A DNA stretch of 64,000 bases from Natranaerovirga pectinivora (GCF_004342165.1 NZ_SMAL01000003.1:186001-250000), one strand, 5' to 3'; positions 17,001 to 27,294 are shown, counted from the stretch's first letter. The notes: generated by a model from the letters alone, not told the origin. Translations and numbers: made by a program.

Positions 17001-20000
17001 CCACTTGATTGTCCAAATACAATTTCTTTCCATTCATAACTCACTTCTTCTCTTACTGTAACTTCTAACACAGTAGCGTCAATATTAGAATCAGATGAAA
17101 TAATGCCTATTTCGTATACCCCTGCTGTTGTATTATCAAACTCACTTATATCCAAAGTATACGCAGTAAATTCTTCTAACTCACCATTATCAAATAGTTT
17201 AGATACTTTAATTCCTGTTGAATCAAAACTCTCTCCAATAAAGTAAGTTGTTTTTGGATATCCAGTTACAACTAATTCAGTTGACTCTCTTTCTTTTACA
17301 TTAACTGTAAATGTAGCCGTTTGACCTTTATGAGTCACTGTAAGAACTTTATCACCTACTGTTGCTGAGTCAAAACCAGTAACTGTAAATTCATTTCTTA
17401 ATAATCTAAGTTCTGTGTCATTACTATACTTAGCAAATACAACAATTCCACTTATATCTAATTCATCACCTAAGAAATATTGATCTTTCTCTGGAATAGT
17501 TCTAATTTCTATGCCTGTTATATTAGCATCTAATACTTCAACATTAAAAGTTATAAAAACTTCAGGTGTTTCAAGAGATACTACTTTTACCGCTTTTGTT
17601 CCACCAGTAGCAAAAATAATTGGATTTTCATCTGTTACTTCTACATCATCAATATAAAGTGAATATTGATCATCACTTAAATCAGCTACTTTATAACCTT
17701 CATTATATGTTGCAGTTATTGTTAATCCTAATGGATTAAATTCATCTCCAATATAATATTCTGTTTTTGCTGGAGAATATCTAATGTCCATATCTGTAAC
17801 AGTTAAAGGTACTATATTAAGATCTAAAGTAGTTGTTCTACCATTGTAGTTAATCGTTATTGTATTAACGCCTACTGAACTACTATCAAAACCAGTAATA
17901 ATATAATTACTTGGTAAAAGTACTTCTTCTGTTTCATCTTGGAATATTGCTTTAACAACTAATCCCGTTGGATCTAAACTTTCACCAACTAGGTAGTCTG
18001 TTTTCATTGCACTTCCATCAACTTCTAATGTGCTTACTTTTCTATTGTCTACAATAATATCAAATTCGCTAAAAGTAACTTTTGCTCCTCTTGCTGTATA
18101 AATACCAACGTACATATTATCATCAAAGTTATTTGGTATAGTCATTACTTGAGTTTCACCATTAATTGTTAATACATAAGTATCTCCAGCTTTTTTAATA
18201 GATAATTCATAAGTATCATCTACAGTAACAGGTGATTCAAATATATCACCTTTAACTTGTTGAAGATTTTGTTTTGTAAAAGATCTCATAACTTGATCTA
18301 AAGCACCTACAGCTACATAGTTTGATTCATGTCCACTACTAACACCGTGTACACCAACAGAATCTCTTAACATCAAACCAAAAGATACTTGATTATTCGC
18401 TGTAAAATTATGCAACTCAGCTTTTGCTTTTATTTCAAAGTTAGCTCTTGTTGGTACTTCTTTAAAGTAAAAAGATATCCCATCAACATTAGATGATATT
18501 TTACCACCTGTAGCCTCTATGGTTACTGAACCATCTTGATTAATAACTGGATCAAAATTTCTTTCAGAGATATTCGTGTTATCTCCAAAAGCTCTAAATT
18601 CCCATTCTTCTACTAATTCAATAGGCTCATAAATGTCTAACCTTAGGTTGCTGAATGTTACTTCCGCATCCCTTGCTACATAGATTCCAGCCATTAAAGT
18701 TTCTGTAAATAAATCTTCAAGAGTTATAATTTCACTCTCACCATTTATAGTAAGGATATAAGTATCATCAAATTTTTCAATAGAAAAATCATATACTGTA
18801 CCTGCTTCAGGAATTCTTAAATCCATTGCAGATAATCTAACTAGTGAATTTGGTGTTCCTGTAGTAGGATAATTTGGTGCTCCTACTGCATTACTTTTAT
18901 AAAATGGTCTTGCTTCATTAGGATTTGCATTGTTTGTACCAAGCACTCCTACTGCAACGTAGTTCGCTGCTTGATCAGCATTATCCTTTCTTAAACCATC
19001 TCTTAACATTAATCCAAATGACTTTTGTCCTGAATTACTTATAGTACCAGTAGTATTATAACTTACAACTGTAGCTCTTGCACTTAATTTAAAATCTTCT
19101 TCAATATCTATTTCTTTTGAATAAAAAGAGATTCCTTCATCGCCATTAGCTATTTTACCACCTGTAGCTACCATAGTTATAGTACCGTCATTAAGATTAA
19201 TTACAGGGTCTGGGTTTCTTAATGTCTCTTCTGCAGTACTAGTGTTACCACCAAATGCATTGAATTGCCATATTCTTGGTTGTCTTTCAATAACATTTAC
19301 TGTAATTTTTGCTTTACCATCGAAGTTTTCAATTGTTCCTTCTATCTCATGATCTCCAACAGTCAAGTCTATATCTTCCATATCCCAAGTTACTTCAACA
19401 TTGTCCGTAGTTTCACCATCGCTATAGGTTACTGTAACTTCTGTTGGTAAATATAAGATTCTACCTTCTTCTATAGTAATATCTTCTAAAGGTGCTATTT
19501 CCTCAATTCCCATTACAGTTACTTCTACTTCTATCTCAAATGTTTTGCCATCTACTGTAACGGTTCCTGGTACAGTATGGGTACCAACTGTAAAAATAAT
19601 TTCTTCTGTATGCCATTCGATACCATTAAAAATTGTTTTAGTTCCACCCGTATCAAGATTAGCATCAACTTGTTCTGGTAATTCAATACTTCCTATCTTA
19701 TTAATAATAGTTTCTAACGGTTGGATGCTCACTACTTCTGCATCTGGTACTGGAATAACTAATCTAATACCATATACATTAACACCACTTGATGGTGATG
19801 CAACATAATAATCTCCAGCTTCATCAATGACAAATGTATTTTCACCTAAACTTGCTCCAGGTGCATTCATTCTATCAATTTCAGTTCCATCCAAACTATA
19901 TAATGCTAAATGTCTCTCAGCACTACTGCTAGAACTCATAGCATACACAGTCACTGTACTACCTGCAGTTGCATTAAAATGAATAGATCTGTATTCTGGG

Positions 20001-20704
20001 TCACCAGAACCACCTAACTTTATTCTTCGTGCAAATTCTGTTCCATCTGGTGCTTTTTTAGAATTATTATCAACATCCACTTTGTTTGCTTCTGTTGCTT
20101 TAATAGTAAAAGCATTTACTTTTAAATTCTCAGTTATGCTTTCGATTGTTACATCATCTGCATTTAAGAAAAAAACTTGTTCTTGTGGTGTCTTGTCTAC
20201 AAAAACCACACCATATACATTAACGCCACTAGCTGGAGATGCTAAGTAATACTCTCCTGCCTCAACTGTAAACGTACGCATGCCAAGGTCTGGTCCTGGT
20301 GCAACCATTCGATCAATTTCTCCATCTGAACTATATAACGCTAAATGTCTCTCTGCGCTACTGCTAGAACTCATAGCATACACAGTCACTTCTGCTTTTC
20401 CTTCTGATTTAAAATGAATAGATCTACTTGTTGAACTACCAGATCCACCCAATTTAATTCTTCGAGTGAAAAGTGTTCCATCAGCTGCTTCTTTGTTATT
20501 TCCATCAACTTCTACAAGGCCTTTAATTGTAAAAATCCCAACCTTTAGCTCATCAGCTATTTCCCCTTCTGCTAATTGGTCTGCCATTAACGAATAAGGA
20601 TCATCGCCTTCTGATGCTTTTGTAACTATTGTTGTCGGCATCATCGTAATTACCAAAGCAAACATTAAGATTAATGCAAGTGTGCGTTTTTTAAAATTTG
20701 GCAT
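14015..20704 (-). CDS. Very large secreted pectate lyase (family PL9) with many accessory modules
   Basis: 2229 residues with a signal peptide (about 1-30). Then two copies of an about 140-residue module (GIFTIKG... and NAFTIKA..., sharing AMSSSSSAERHLALYS), Ig-like Big_4 type repeats (about 330-490), laminin-G/CBM-like modules beginning WQFNAFGGNTS, WEFRAFGDNTN and YEWKEIVFGQSSG, interleaved Big_3-like repeats (LxxTxxPxKTxYxxGxxxD), a right-handed beta-helix PL9 domain (about 1540-1900), a CBM-like module and a C-terminal domain. The PL9 catalytic lysine is in ADGFAAK (Lys1720), and the calcium site is IDDGWDLYTK, as in Dickeya PelL. It would cleave polygalacturonate at the cell surface or outside. 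No SLH domains are present. GGAGGAGAGGAA precedes the ATG. Confidence 0.92.
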   Translation of the reverse strand: MPNFKKRTLALILMFALVITMMPTTIVTKASEGDDPYSLMADQLAEGEIADELKVGIFTIKGLVEVDGNNKEAADGTLFTRRIKLGGSGSSTSRSIHFKSEGKAEVTVYAMSSSSSAERHLALYSSDGEIDRMVAPGPDLGMRTFTVEAGEYYLASPASGVNVYGVVFVDKTPQEQVFFLNADDVTIESITENLKVNAFTIKATEANKVDVDNNSKKAPDGTEFARRIKLGGSGDPEYRSIHFNATAGSTVTVYAMSSSSSAERHLALYSLDGTEIDRMNAPGASLGENTFVIDEAGDYYVASPSSGVNVYGIRLVIPVPDAEVVSIQPLETIINKIGSIELPEQVDANLDTGGTKTIFNGIEWHTEEIIFTVGTHTVPGTVTVDGKTFEIEVEVTVMGIEEIAPLEDITIEEGRILYLPTEVTVTYSDGETTDNVEVTWDMEDIDLTVGDHEIEGTIENFDGKAKITVNVIERQPRIWQFNAFGGNTSTAEETLRNPDPVINLNDGTITMVATGGKIANGDEGISFYSKEIDIEEDFKLSARATVVSYNTTGTISNSGQKSFGLMLRDGLRKDNADQAANYVAVGVLGTNNANPNEARPFYKSNAVGAPNYPTTGTPNSLVRLSAMDLRIPEAGTVYDFSIEKFDDTYILTINGESEIITLEDLFTETLMAGIYVARDAEVTFSNLRLDIYEPIELVEEWEFRAFGDNTNISERNFDPVINQDGSVTIEATGGKISSNVDGISFYFKEVPTRANFEIKAKAELHNFTANNQVSFGLMLRDSVGVHGVSSGHESNYVAVGALDQVMRSFTKQNLQQVKGDIFESPVTVDDTYELSIKKAGDTYVLTINGETQVMTIPNNFDDNMYVGIYTARGAKVTFSEFDIIVDNRKVSTLEVDGSAMKTDYLVGESLDPTGLVVKAIFQDETEEVLLPSNYIITGFDSSSVGVNTITINYNGRTTTLDLNIVPLTVTDMDIRYSPAKTEYYIGDEFNPLGLTITATYNEGYKVADLSDDQYSLYIDDVEVTDENPIIFATGGTKAVKVVSLETPEVFITFNVEVLDANITGIEIRTIPEKDQYFLGDELDISGIVVFAKYSNDTELRLLRNEFTVTGFDSATVGDKVLTVTHKGQTATFTVNVKERESTELVVTGYPKTTYFIGESFDSTGIKVSKLFDNGELEEFTAYTLDISEFDNTTAGVYEIGIISSDSNIDATVLEVTVREEVSYEWKEIVFGQSSGSARNSIEVINEDHIKLIALEGGGKITGDQDGISFYYVELDANEDNFSLAADIKVIEYAKTPHDGQEAFGIMARDAIGEHLNASVFSSNIAAVGGHSGGTGLPNGTQLFVRTGVLNPDGEGSQGLQRRMIEQVRPTPATTASNYRLTLSKTNSGFTGQLNNGEEVIIFEPEVLSYQNDTMYVGFFVARLATIEVTNIDLEVTAAATDAPREYPALEPVNPGIRVESLNRVSETAYNLILDANVDGTATVRKGNDIIFSNVAVKGGEFLELQTTVNDNAMTNFSISFIPDDTQYLTSYDLIVRNFSVDMRTYQEGANIYVSPTGTSAGDGSRDNPLDIHTAIDFVQPGQTIIALEGQYLLSRRIEINKYNDGRDGEMKKLFAEEGKQVIFDADRRVGGVRASGNWWHIKGIDFARSAGNSHGFRLGGSHNIIELCNFYENGETGLQISRNDGSMNIEDWPSYNLILNSTSYFNRDPAENNADGFAAKLTSGYGNVFDGCISYNNIDDGWDLYTKVGEGAIGPVIIRNSVAFNNGYRQDGSSSGGHGIGFKLGGEGVRVPHIIENSIAFGNKAVGFSSNSNPDVIVQGQNIGFNNHGSNLDLRTYPGVPGRFSLEGFISFHYNNPKQDADSNQSLGLISDSTFLWDGSKSVNASGVELTINNFSALEMPERVNRLADGSIDWSFLTYDPSGSFDHTLPEDPSEPSEPIETPDGAVFFESFVGATADSLWTPGYRAFPTDSTKAMYIRKSGASSVSIENDSITLINGRFTIGADSSTDSNSETRPNGVLDLSKPYQIIIDITKSEGAGALVVYVDNNTAGMNNSPLGGASKVFDEPTSEVPVGLLVIEQEVGTDASFIQIRTSGSGIVTINSVTIKYLDDDTEEPVDPIDFEVNNVMFTNYAGNEVTELIASSDIVVKADITNVSEEAKEATLIVALYNADNTMVNYARVQWTAEVDENRTLEAGFKLPENVDGYKVKAFIWDSLQGMRAISNVEILE

Positions 20705-21213
20705 TTCCTCTCCTCCAGTCTTTTAATAGTGTAATTTCTTACACTTTAATGATTTTATTTATATAAAGGGTTACAAATTTTAGAAATATGTTCCCCCTAT
20801 ATTCTAAATCGGAACTTAAAACAGTTTACATATGTAATGCATGTACTATTATAAATTTAAGAAATAGCAAAAAATATAAGCTATGAAACCTCCCTTCATA
20901 CTCTTATATTATTTTTAGTTCTGTACAGGTTATAAGCCTTTAAAACTACGCATATATTTCTAATTTCAGGAAAAATTTACCTATCAATAGTCTCTTAAAT
21001 TATATATCAATTCACCCAAAAAGTAAATAATAAAATTCATTAATTTGTGCATTATTAATTAAACTTGTTAATAAGCTGTTAACAAGCTATGAACACGTCA
21101 AAAATAAATCTAGTAATTCTAGCATCTTCATTTACATTTTATATATATTATACAAATTTCATCTATTTTCGCAACTCTGCTGTAGCATACTAATAAAAAA
21201 CGATATCTAGCAT
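20705..21213. other. Long AT-rich upstream region of the 2229-residue PL9 gene
   Basis: About 500 bases without a gene. It presumably holds the promoter of the PL9 gene, but I do not see a convincing -35/-10 pair or operator. I looked for the conserved core of c-di-GMP-I riboswitches on both strands and did not find it. The region is about 75 percent A+T. Confidence 0.6.
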
Positions 21214-21251
21214 AAAAAAAGGATTGATGAACATTCTCATCAATCCTTTTT
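21214..21251 (-). terminator. Terminator of the SLH-bearing PL9 gene
   Basis: Minus-strand stem AAAAAGGATTGATGA / TCATCAATCCTTTTT with loop GAATGT, followed by TTTTTTT, 10 bases after the stop codon. Confidence 0.95.
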
Positions 21252-21260
21252 CGCTAATGC

Positions 21261-24200
21261 TTATTGAAAATTATATAATCTGTACATAAACATTGCCATT
21301 TCTGCTCTTGTTGCATTTCCATTTGGTTGAATTGTATTGTTGTTATAACCTTCAATCAAACCATTCCCAACTAACATTGCAATAGATTCTAAAGCATAAG
21401 TTGCTATTTCATTATGATCAGTAAAACTATCTAATACTAATTCATCATTTGCTTCAGTTGTTACTCCTGCAACTATCATAGCTCTTGCAGTCAAGGTCAT
21501 CATATCTTCCCTTGATATTTCTTCTCTTGGATCAAATTTATTGTTACCAACCCCGTAAGCAATACCCAGTTCTTTTGCAATCGCTACTTCATTATAGAAG
21601 TAATCATTTGAAGCAACATCATCAAAGTTACCTTCAATGTCTGCAGTTAATCCTAATGTTTTTACTAATAAGATTACAAAGTCAGCTCTTGAAATATTGG
21701 CACTTGGCTCAAAACGTTTCTCTTCTACTGAAGTACCTCTAATAATACCTCTTGAAGCTAATACTTCAATTGATCTTTGAGCCCAACCATGGTTTCCAAT
21801 GTCATTAAAAGTTTCTTGAACATAAGCTACTGCATATTTACTAAAGTGATTTGTTCTAAATTCCATTCTTCCTTTTTCAGCATTATAACGACCGTTATAT
21901 ACTGGTGTTCTATTACCATTTGTATCGATATAAACAATCACTAGATGTTCTGTATCTTCATCTGTTACTTCATATGGTATAGAAACGTTTACAGCCACTT
22001 TTGAATTGTTCCAATTCACTCTTTCGCCATTTACACTAAAGAAGATTTCAACAACTTTTTTACTTTGAGCGTCTTCTTCTACATTTGCTACATTAAGTTC
22101 TATTATGTCTTCTTCATTTAGTGTTAAGTTAGACAATGTGTTATTTGGTAATTCAATTGTTGCTACTTCTGTTACAAGTATGATTCTATGATTAGATTCT
22201 AAGTTTGCTAATGCATTTACTGGTAAAACTTGTGCATATCCATTTGCACCTTCTACTTTGTCTAATTGGATCATTACATTTCTTCTACCATTAACATTAG
22301 GTTGTGCTTTATCTAATGCACTGTTAAAATCTGATTTATTTAATGCTGCTTCTACTATTTTAGTTACTTCATTTTTAACAACGCCTGGTACTACAGATAC
22401 TGAACCATCTTCATTTTCAATAATTTCAATTTCTGATGGTGTAGTAGGTGGTGTAGTCGGAGGTGTTACTGGTGGTACTTCTCCATCTCCTGGCTCACCT
22501 GGTTCTACTGGTTCTACTGGTTCTACTGGTTCTTCGTCAATATATTTAATGGTTACAGAATCTATCGTTACGTTACCGCCACCTGAAGTACGAAGTTGAA
22601 TAAATGATGCTTCTGTTCCTACTTCTGATTCAATTATCAACTGACCAACTTCAATATTATTTGCTACTTCTTGATACAGTCTAGAATCTCCACCTAATGG
22701 TGAATTCGCCATACCTGTTGTATTGTTATCTACATAGACAATGAAGTTACCTGTTCCATTGGCCTCTGCTATATCAATTACAATTTGATACGGTTTGCTT
22801 AAGTCTAATACACCACCTGGTGTTGTATCTGCTGTTGAGTCCACACTTGACTCAGCACCAATTGTAAATCTTCCACCAAGTAAAGTTATTGAATCATTTT
22901 CAATATTTACACTTGTTTCTCCACTTTTTCTAATATACATAGGTTTTGATCCATCATTTGGTAATGCTCTATATTCTGAAGTCCATAAGCTAGCACCAGT
23001 TGCTCCTTGGAAGTTTTCAAAGAATATTGCACCCTCTGGAGCTTCAATTGGATCAGTTGGCTCTGTTGGCTCTTCTGGAAGTTCGTGACTAAAGTTTCCA
23101 TTTGCATCATAGATTAAGAAACTAAAATCAATACTTCCATCTTCAAGTCTATTTACCATTTCAGGCATTACTAAATTGTTAAAGTTATTTATTGTTAATT
23201 CTTCACCTGATGCATTTACTGATACAGCTCCATTGTATAAGAAATTTGTATCCTTTCTTAGTACATCTGACTGAACAGCTGGAATTGCATCTACACTAGC
23301 CCCTGGATTATTGTAATGGAATGAAATAAATCCATCTAAGCTAAAATCTGGTGTTACAGTTGTGTAAGTTCTAAGGTCTAAGTTTCTACCACGGTTATTA
23401 AAGGCGATATTTTGTCCTCTTACAATAACACCTGGATTACTATTACTTGAGAACCCATCTGCTTTGTTGCCAAAGGCAATACTGTTTTCAATAATATGTG
23501 GTACATGAACACCTTCTCCACCTAATTTGAATCCAATACCATGTCCTCCACTTGACGTACCATCTATACGATATCCATTGTTAAAGGCAACACTGTTTCT
23601 AATAACAACTGGTCCAATAGCACCTTCTCCAACTTTTGTATATAAATCCCAACCATCATCGGCATTGTTATAAGCTATATTTCCATCAAATACATTGCCT
23701 GGACCAGAAGTAATTTTAGCTGCAAATCCATCAGCATTGTTTTCTGCTGGGTCACGGTTAGCGAATGAAGTAGAATTTAATATTAAGTTGTGTGCTGGCC
23801 AATCTGCAAAGTTTGGAGATCCATCAGTACGGCTAATTTGTAATCCTGTATCCCCATTTTCATAGAATCTTGCATCTTCAATAATATTATGGCTTCCCCC
23901 AAGTCTAAACCCGTGAGAGTTACCTGATGAACGAGCAAAGTCAATACCTTTTATATGCCAGTAGTTACCACTAGCGATAATTCCTCCAACTCTTCTATCA
24001 TTGTCAATTACAGGTCTTGCACCTTCTGCAGCAAATAATTTTTTCATTCCTTCAGGTGTACCATCATTATACTTATTGATTTCTAATCTTCTTTCACGAA
24101 CATATACACCATCTTGTACGATAATTGTTTGACCTGGCATTACAAATTCAATAGCCGTATCAAGGTCCAATGGATTTTCTATAGAACCGTCCCCATCATT

Positions 24201-26936
24201 TCTTCCTGTTGGTGATACATAGATGTTTTGTCCTTCTTGGTAAGTTCTCATATCAACAGTAAAGTTTCTTACGATTACATCATAATTTGTTAAATATTGT
24301 GTTTCGTCTGGTACAAATGTGATACTAAAGTTCGTTCTATCATTATTTGCTATTGTTGTAGGTATAGTTAATATCTTACCACCTTCAACCACTACATTTT
24401 CTGCTATAACCGTTGATCCTTGTCTAACTGTTGCAATACCATCTACATTAGCATCTACCATTAATTTATATGTTTCTAATGATACTCTATTAAGAGATTC
24501 CACTCTTACCCCTGGCTCTACTGCCTCTTTTGGCGGATCTACTCTTGGTGCATCTGTAGCTGCTGCTGTTACATCTAATTCTATATTTCTTACTTCAATT
24601 GTTGCAAGACGCGCTGTATAAAAACCAACATACATTTTATCATCTTGAATCTTTAATATTTCTGGCTCAAATATGGTCACTTCTTCGCCATTGTTTAACA
24701 TACCTGTAAATCCACTATTTGTTTTTGACAAAGTAAGTTTATAATTAGACTCAGTTGTAGCTGGTGTAGGTCTTACTTCTTCAATCATTCTTCTTTGAAT
24801 GCCTAAACTACCTTCACCATCAGGAGCTAATACGCCTGTTCTAGCAAATAATTGTGTGCCATTTGGAAGACCTGTTCCTCCACTAACACCACCAATGGCT
24901 GCGATATTTGAAGAAAACACACCTGAATCCATATGGGTACCAATAGCATCTCTTGCCATAATACCAAAGGACTCTTGACCATCATGTGGTGTTTTTGCAT
25001 ATGCTACTACTTTAATATCTGCTGATAGAGTAAAATTATCTTCTGCTCCATCTAATTCTACATAGTAAAATGATATACCGTCATGGTCAGCTGTAATTTT
25101 ACCACCACCCTCTAGGGCAGTAATCTCAACATAACCATCTTTTTCTTCAATAAAGTTTCTTCCTGCAGTAATGGATTGTCCAAAAACAATTTGTCTCCAC
25201 TCATAATTGATCTTTTCTCTTACAGTTACTTTATAGATAATTGATTCTAAGTTTTCATCTTCTGGTATAATCACAATATCATATACCCCTACTTCTTGAT
25301 TATTGAAGTTAGTTGTATCTATTGTATATTCAGAAGCTAATAATGTTTCAACATCTAAATTATCAAAGATTTTAGCAACCTCTAATCCGTCACTAGTAAA
25401 CTCATCACCTATAAAGAAAGTGGTTCTTGGATACTCAGTAACTTTTATTTCTGACAAGTCTCTTACTTTAACATTAAAGTTTAGATCGATTGTTACACCT
25501 TTATGAGAAAGTGTCACTACCTTATCTCCTGGTGTTTGAGTATCAATATCTGTTGCATGGAACTCATTTCTCATTAATCTTACTTGTGATCCATCATCAT
25601 AATGAGCATAAACAACAATACCATCTAAATCTAATGTTTCATCAATAAAATATTGGGTTTTCACTGGTTGTTGTCTAACTTCTAATGCCGTTAAGTCAGC
25701 CTCTCTTACATATACTTCAAACTCAACTACTTTATCCACTGTTTCATTTGACCTTACTGTAACAATGTGAATGCCTGAGTTTTCAAATATAAATGGTTCT
25801 TCTTCTGTAGATACGCCATTTACATAAATTGTGTAAAGATCTTCTGTTAAATCTGCAATTTTATATCCATCATTATAATCTGCAACTACTGTAAGACCTA
25901 ATGGATTAAATGCATCTAATTTATAATAATTCATTTTAGCTGGGTAGTATTTAATTTGTAAGTCATCTACTGTTAATGGTACTATTTGAAGATCTGCAGT
26001 AGCAGTAACCCCGTTATAATTAATTGTAATAGTAGTCGTTCCAACTTGGCTGCTGTTAAAACCAGTAACAATTACATCATTACCGCTTAAAACTTCAACT
26101 GATTCATCATCATACACAGCTGTTACTTCTAAATCTGTTAAATCAATACTTTCTCCTACTAAATATTCTGTTTTCATTAAACTTGTATTTACTTGTAATT
26201 CATTTAATACTCTTGTATCTACAATAATTTCAAAGTCGCTAAAAGTCACCGTTGCATTTCTAGCAACAAATAAACCTGCATAGTTAATATCCCCTGTGTA
26301 ATTCTCAAGAATATGTGTTTCATTTCCAATGGTTAACACATAAATATCTCCAGATTTTTTTATACTTAATTCATATTCGTTACCTACTAATGGTGGTGCT
26401 GCTTGCACAAATGGAAAATTATCTTTTTGAACGCTTCCACTTGCATATTTATAGAATCCTTTCATTGCTTGATCCACAGCACCTACTGCTATATAATCTC
26501 CAGTAAATGTTGAATCGTTCACATAATCCAATACATTGCTTCTTAACATTAATCCAAAAGCAACTTGATTATTGGCTGTCCATGCATCAACTTTTGCAGT
26601 TGCTTTGATTTCATAATTAAATTCTGCTGGTAGTTGCTGATAATAATAAGCAATCCCCTCAACACTTCCAGCAATTTTACCTCTGTTATTAGAAACTCGA
26701 ATAGTAACTGTCCCGTTTTCATTTTCTTTAAACTCAAAATTTGCCGGATCAGTTACAACAGCAGCCCCTCCATTGTCTCCAAAAAAGCTGTCAATCCATT
26801 CCCCAATATTAGCCTCTTCTTCAATATTACCATTATCAGGTTCTACTATTTCTTCAGCAAAAACTGTAAATGACACTGAAGATAATACCATTACCAATGA
26901 CATTAATAAACCTAATACTCTCTTGTAGTTATTCAT
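21261..26936 (-). CDS. Very large cell-surface pectate lyase (family PL9) with SLH anchor
   Basis: 1891 residues: signal peptide (about 1-28), laminin-G/CBM-like module (about 45-245), Big_3-like Ig repeats (about 250-560), a second laminin-G-like module (about 570-790), PL9 right-handed beta-helix domain (about 895-1290; catalytic Lys1074 in ADGFAAK, calcium site DDGWDLYTK), CBM-like module (about 1320-1480), Pro/Glu/Thr linker (PVEPVEPVEPGEPG and PPTTPPTTP), a 180-residue domain shared with the 526-residue SLH protein, and three SLH repeats (about 1703-1891). It is a wall-anchored pectin-degrading enzyme. From the second laminin-G-like module through the CBM-like module it is strongly similar to the 2229-residue protein, so the two arose by duplication. 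GGAGGAGG precedes the ATG. Confidence 0.93.
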   Translation of the reverse strand: MNNYKRVLGLLMSLVMVLSSVSFTVFAEEIVEPDNGNIEEEANIGEWIDSFFGDNGGAAVVTDPANFEFKENENGTVTIRVSNNRGKIAGSVEGIAYYYQQLPAEFNYEIKATAKVDAWTANNQVAFGLMLRSNVLDYVNDSTFTGDYIAVGAVDQAMKGFYKYASGSVQKDNFPFVQAAPPLVGNEYELSIKKSGDIYVLTIGNETHILENYTGDINYAGLFVARNATVTFSDFEIIVDTRVLNELQVNTSLMKTEYLVGESIDLTDLEVTAVYDDESVEVLSGNDVIVTGFNSSQVGTTTITINYNGVTATADLQIVPLTVDDLQIKYYPAKMNYYKLDAFNPLGLTVVADYNDGYKIADLTEDLYTIYVNGVSTEEEPFIFENSGIHIVTVRSNETVDKVVEFEVYVREADLTALEVRQQPVKTQYFIDETLDLDGIVVYAHYDDGSQVRLMRNEFHATDIDTQTPGDKVVTLSHKGVTIDLNFNVKVRDLSEIKVTEYPRTTFFIGDEFTSDGLEVAKIFDNLDVETLLASEYTIDTTNFNNQEVGVYDIVIIPEDENLESIIYKVTVREKINYEWRQIVFGQSITAGRNFIEEKDGYVEITALEGGGKITADHDGISFYYVELDGAEDNFTLSADIKVVAYAKTPHDGQESFGIMARDAIGTHMDSGVFSSNIAAIGGVSGGTGLPNGTQLFARTGVLAPDGEGSLGIQRRMIEEVRPTPATTESNYKLTLSKTNSGFTGMLNNGEEVTIFEPEILKIQDDKMYVGFYTARLATIEVRNIELDVTAAATDAPRVDPPKEAVEPGVRVESLNRVSLETYKLMVDANVDGIATVRQGSTVIAENVVVEGGKILTIPTTIANNDRTNFSITFVPDETQYLTNYDVIVRNFTVDMRTYQEGQNIYVSPTGRNDGDGSIENPLDLDTAIEFVMPGQTIIVQDGVYVRERRLEINKYNDGTPEGMKKLFAAEGARPVIDNDRRVGGIIASGNYWHIKGIDFARSSGNSHGFRLGGSHNIIEDARFYENGDTGLQISRTDGSPNFADWPAHNLILNSTSFANRDPAENNADGFAAKITSGPGNVFDGNIAYNNADDGWDLYTKVGEGAIGPVVIRNSVAFNNGYRIDGTSSGGHGIGFKLGGEGVHVPHIIENSIAFGNKADGFSSNSNPGVIVRGQNIAFNNRGRNLDLRTYTTVTPDFSLDGFISFHYNNPGASVDAIPAVQSDVLRKDTNFLYNGAVSVNASGEELTINNFNNLVMPEMVNRLEDGSIDFSFLIYDANGNFSHELPEEPTEPTDPIEAPEGAIFFENFQGATGASLWTSEYRALPNDGSKPMYIRKSGETSVNIENDSITLLGGRFTIGAESSVDSTADTTPGGVLDLSKPYQIVIDIAEANGTGNFIVYVDNNTTGMANSPLGGDSRLYQEVANNIEVGQLIIESEVGTEASFIQLRTSGGGNVTIDSVTIKYIDEEPVEPVEPVEPGEPGDGEVPPVTPPTTPPTTPSEIEIIENEDGSVSVVPGVVKNEVTKIVEAALNKSDFNSALDKAQPNVNGRRNVMIQLDKVEGANGYAQVLPVNALANLESNHRIILVTEVATIELPNNTLSNLTLNEEDIIELNVANVEEDAQSKKVVEIFFSVNGERVNWNNSKVAVNVSIPYEVTDEDTEHLVIVYIDTNGNRTPVYNGRYNAEKGRMEFRTNHFSKYAVAYVQETFNDIGNHGWAQRSIEVLASRGIIRGTSVEEKRFEPSANISRADFVILLVKTLGLTADIEGNFDDVASNDYFYNEVAIAKELGIAYGVGNNKFDPREEISREDMMTLTARAMIVAGVTTEANDELVLDSFTDHNEIATYALESIAMLVGNGLIEGYNNNTIQPNGNATRAEMAMFMYRLYNFQ

Positions 26937-27230
26937 CTGGAACCTCCTCCAAAAAGTTAGTTAACATAATGTTTCCGACAAAGGTAATTATAATATATTT
27001 GAATACGCAAATATACTTAAAACCCTTACCAATATTGAGATTTTAAGGAAAAAAAGTATGTTTCTTCTAAAATTCTAATTTTTATTTGTAGAAAAATGCT
27101 ATTGATACAGATTATAAATTGTGCAAATAGACCTTTTCAGACCATCAACGGCTTTTTTTATGCATTATAGCTATTTCCACATATATAACTCTAGCAATAG
27201 TTACTATAGACATTCTTGATATAGTCCATC
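26937..27230. other. Upstream region of the SLH-bearing PL9 gene
   Basis: About 290 bases of AT-rich DNA between the PL9 ATG and the terminator of the chemoreceptor gene. A ribosome binding site is present next to the PL9 start; I see no clear promoter, operator or riboswitch core. Confidence 0.55.
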
Positions 27231-27294
27231 AAAAAAAGTGCCATAATCTAAGAATGATTTCACAGCATTAAACTGCATTCTTATCTATGGCACT
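27231..27294 (-). terminator. Long terminator of the chemoreceptor gene
   Basis: Minus-strand arms AGTGCCATAGATAAGAATG and CATTCTTAGATTATGGCACT (27276-27294 with 27237-27256) enclose a 19-base loop and are followed by TTTTTTT. Confidence 0.9.

Noticed and set aside
20705-21260. A c-di-GMP or other riboswitch upstream of the large lyase
   Set aside because: I looked for the conserved core on both strands and found no match; the region is featureless AT-rich DNA apart from the terminator at its end.
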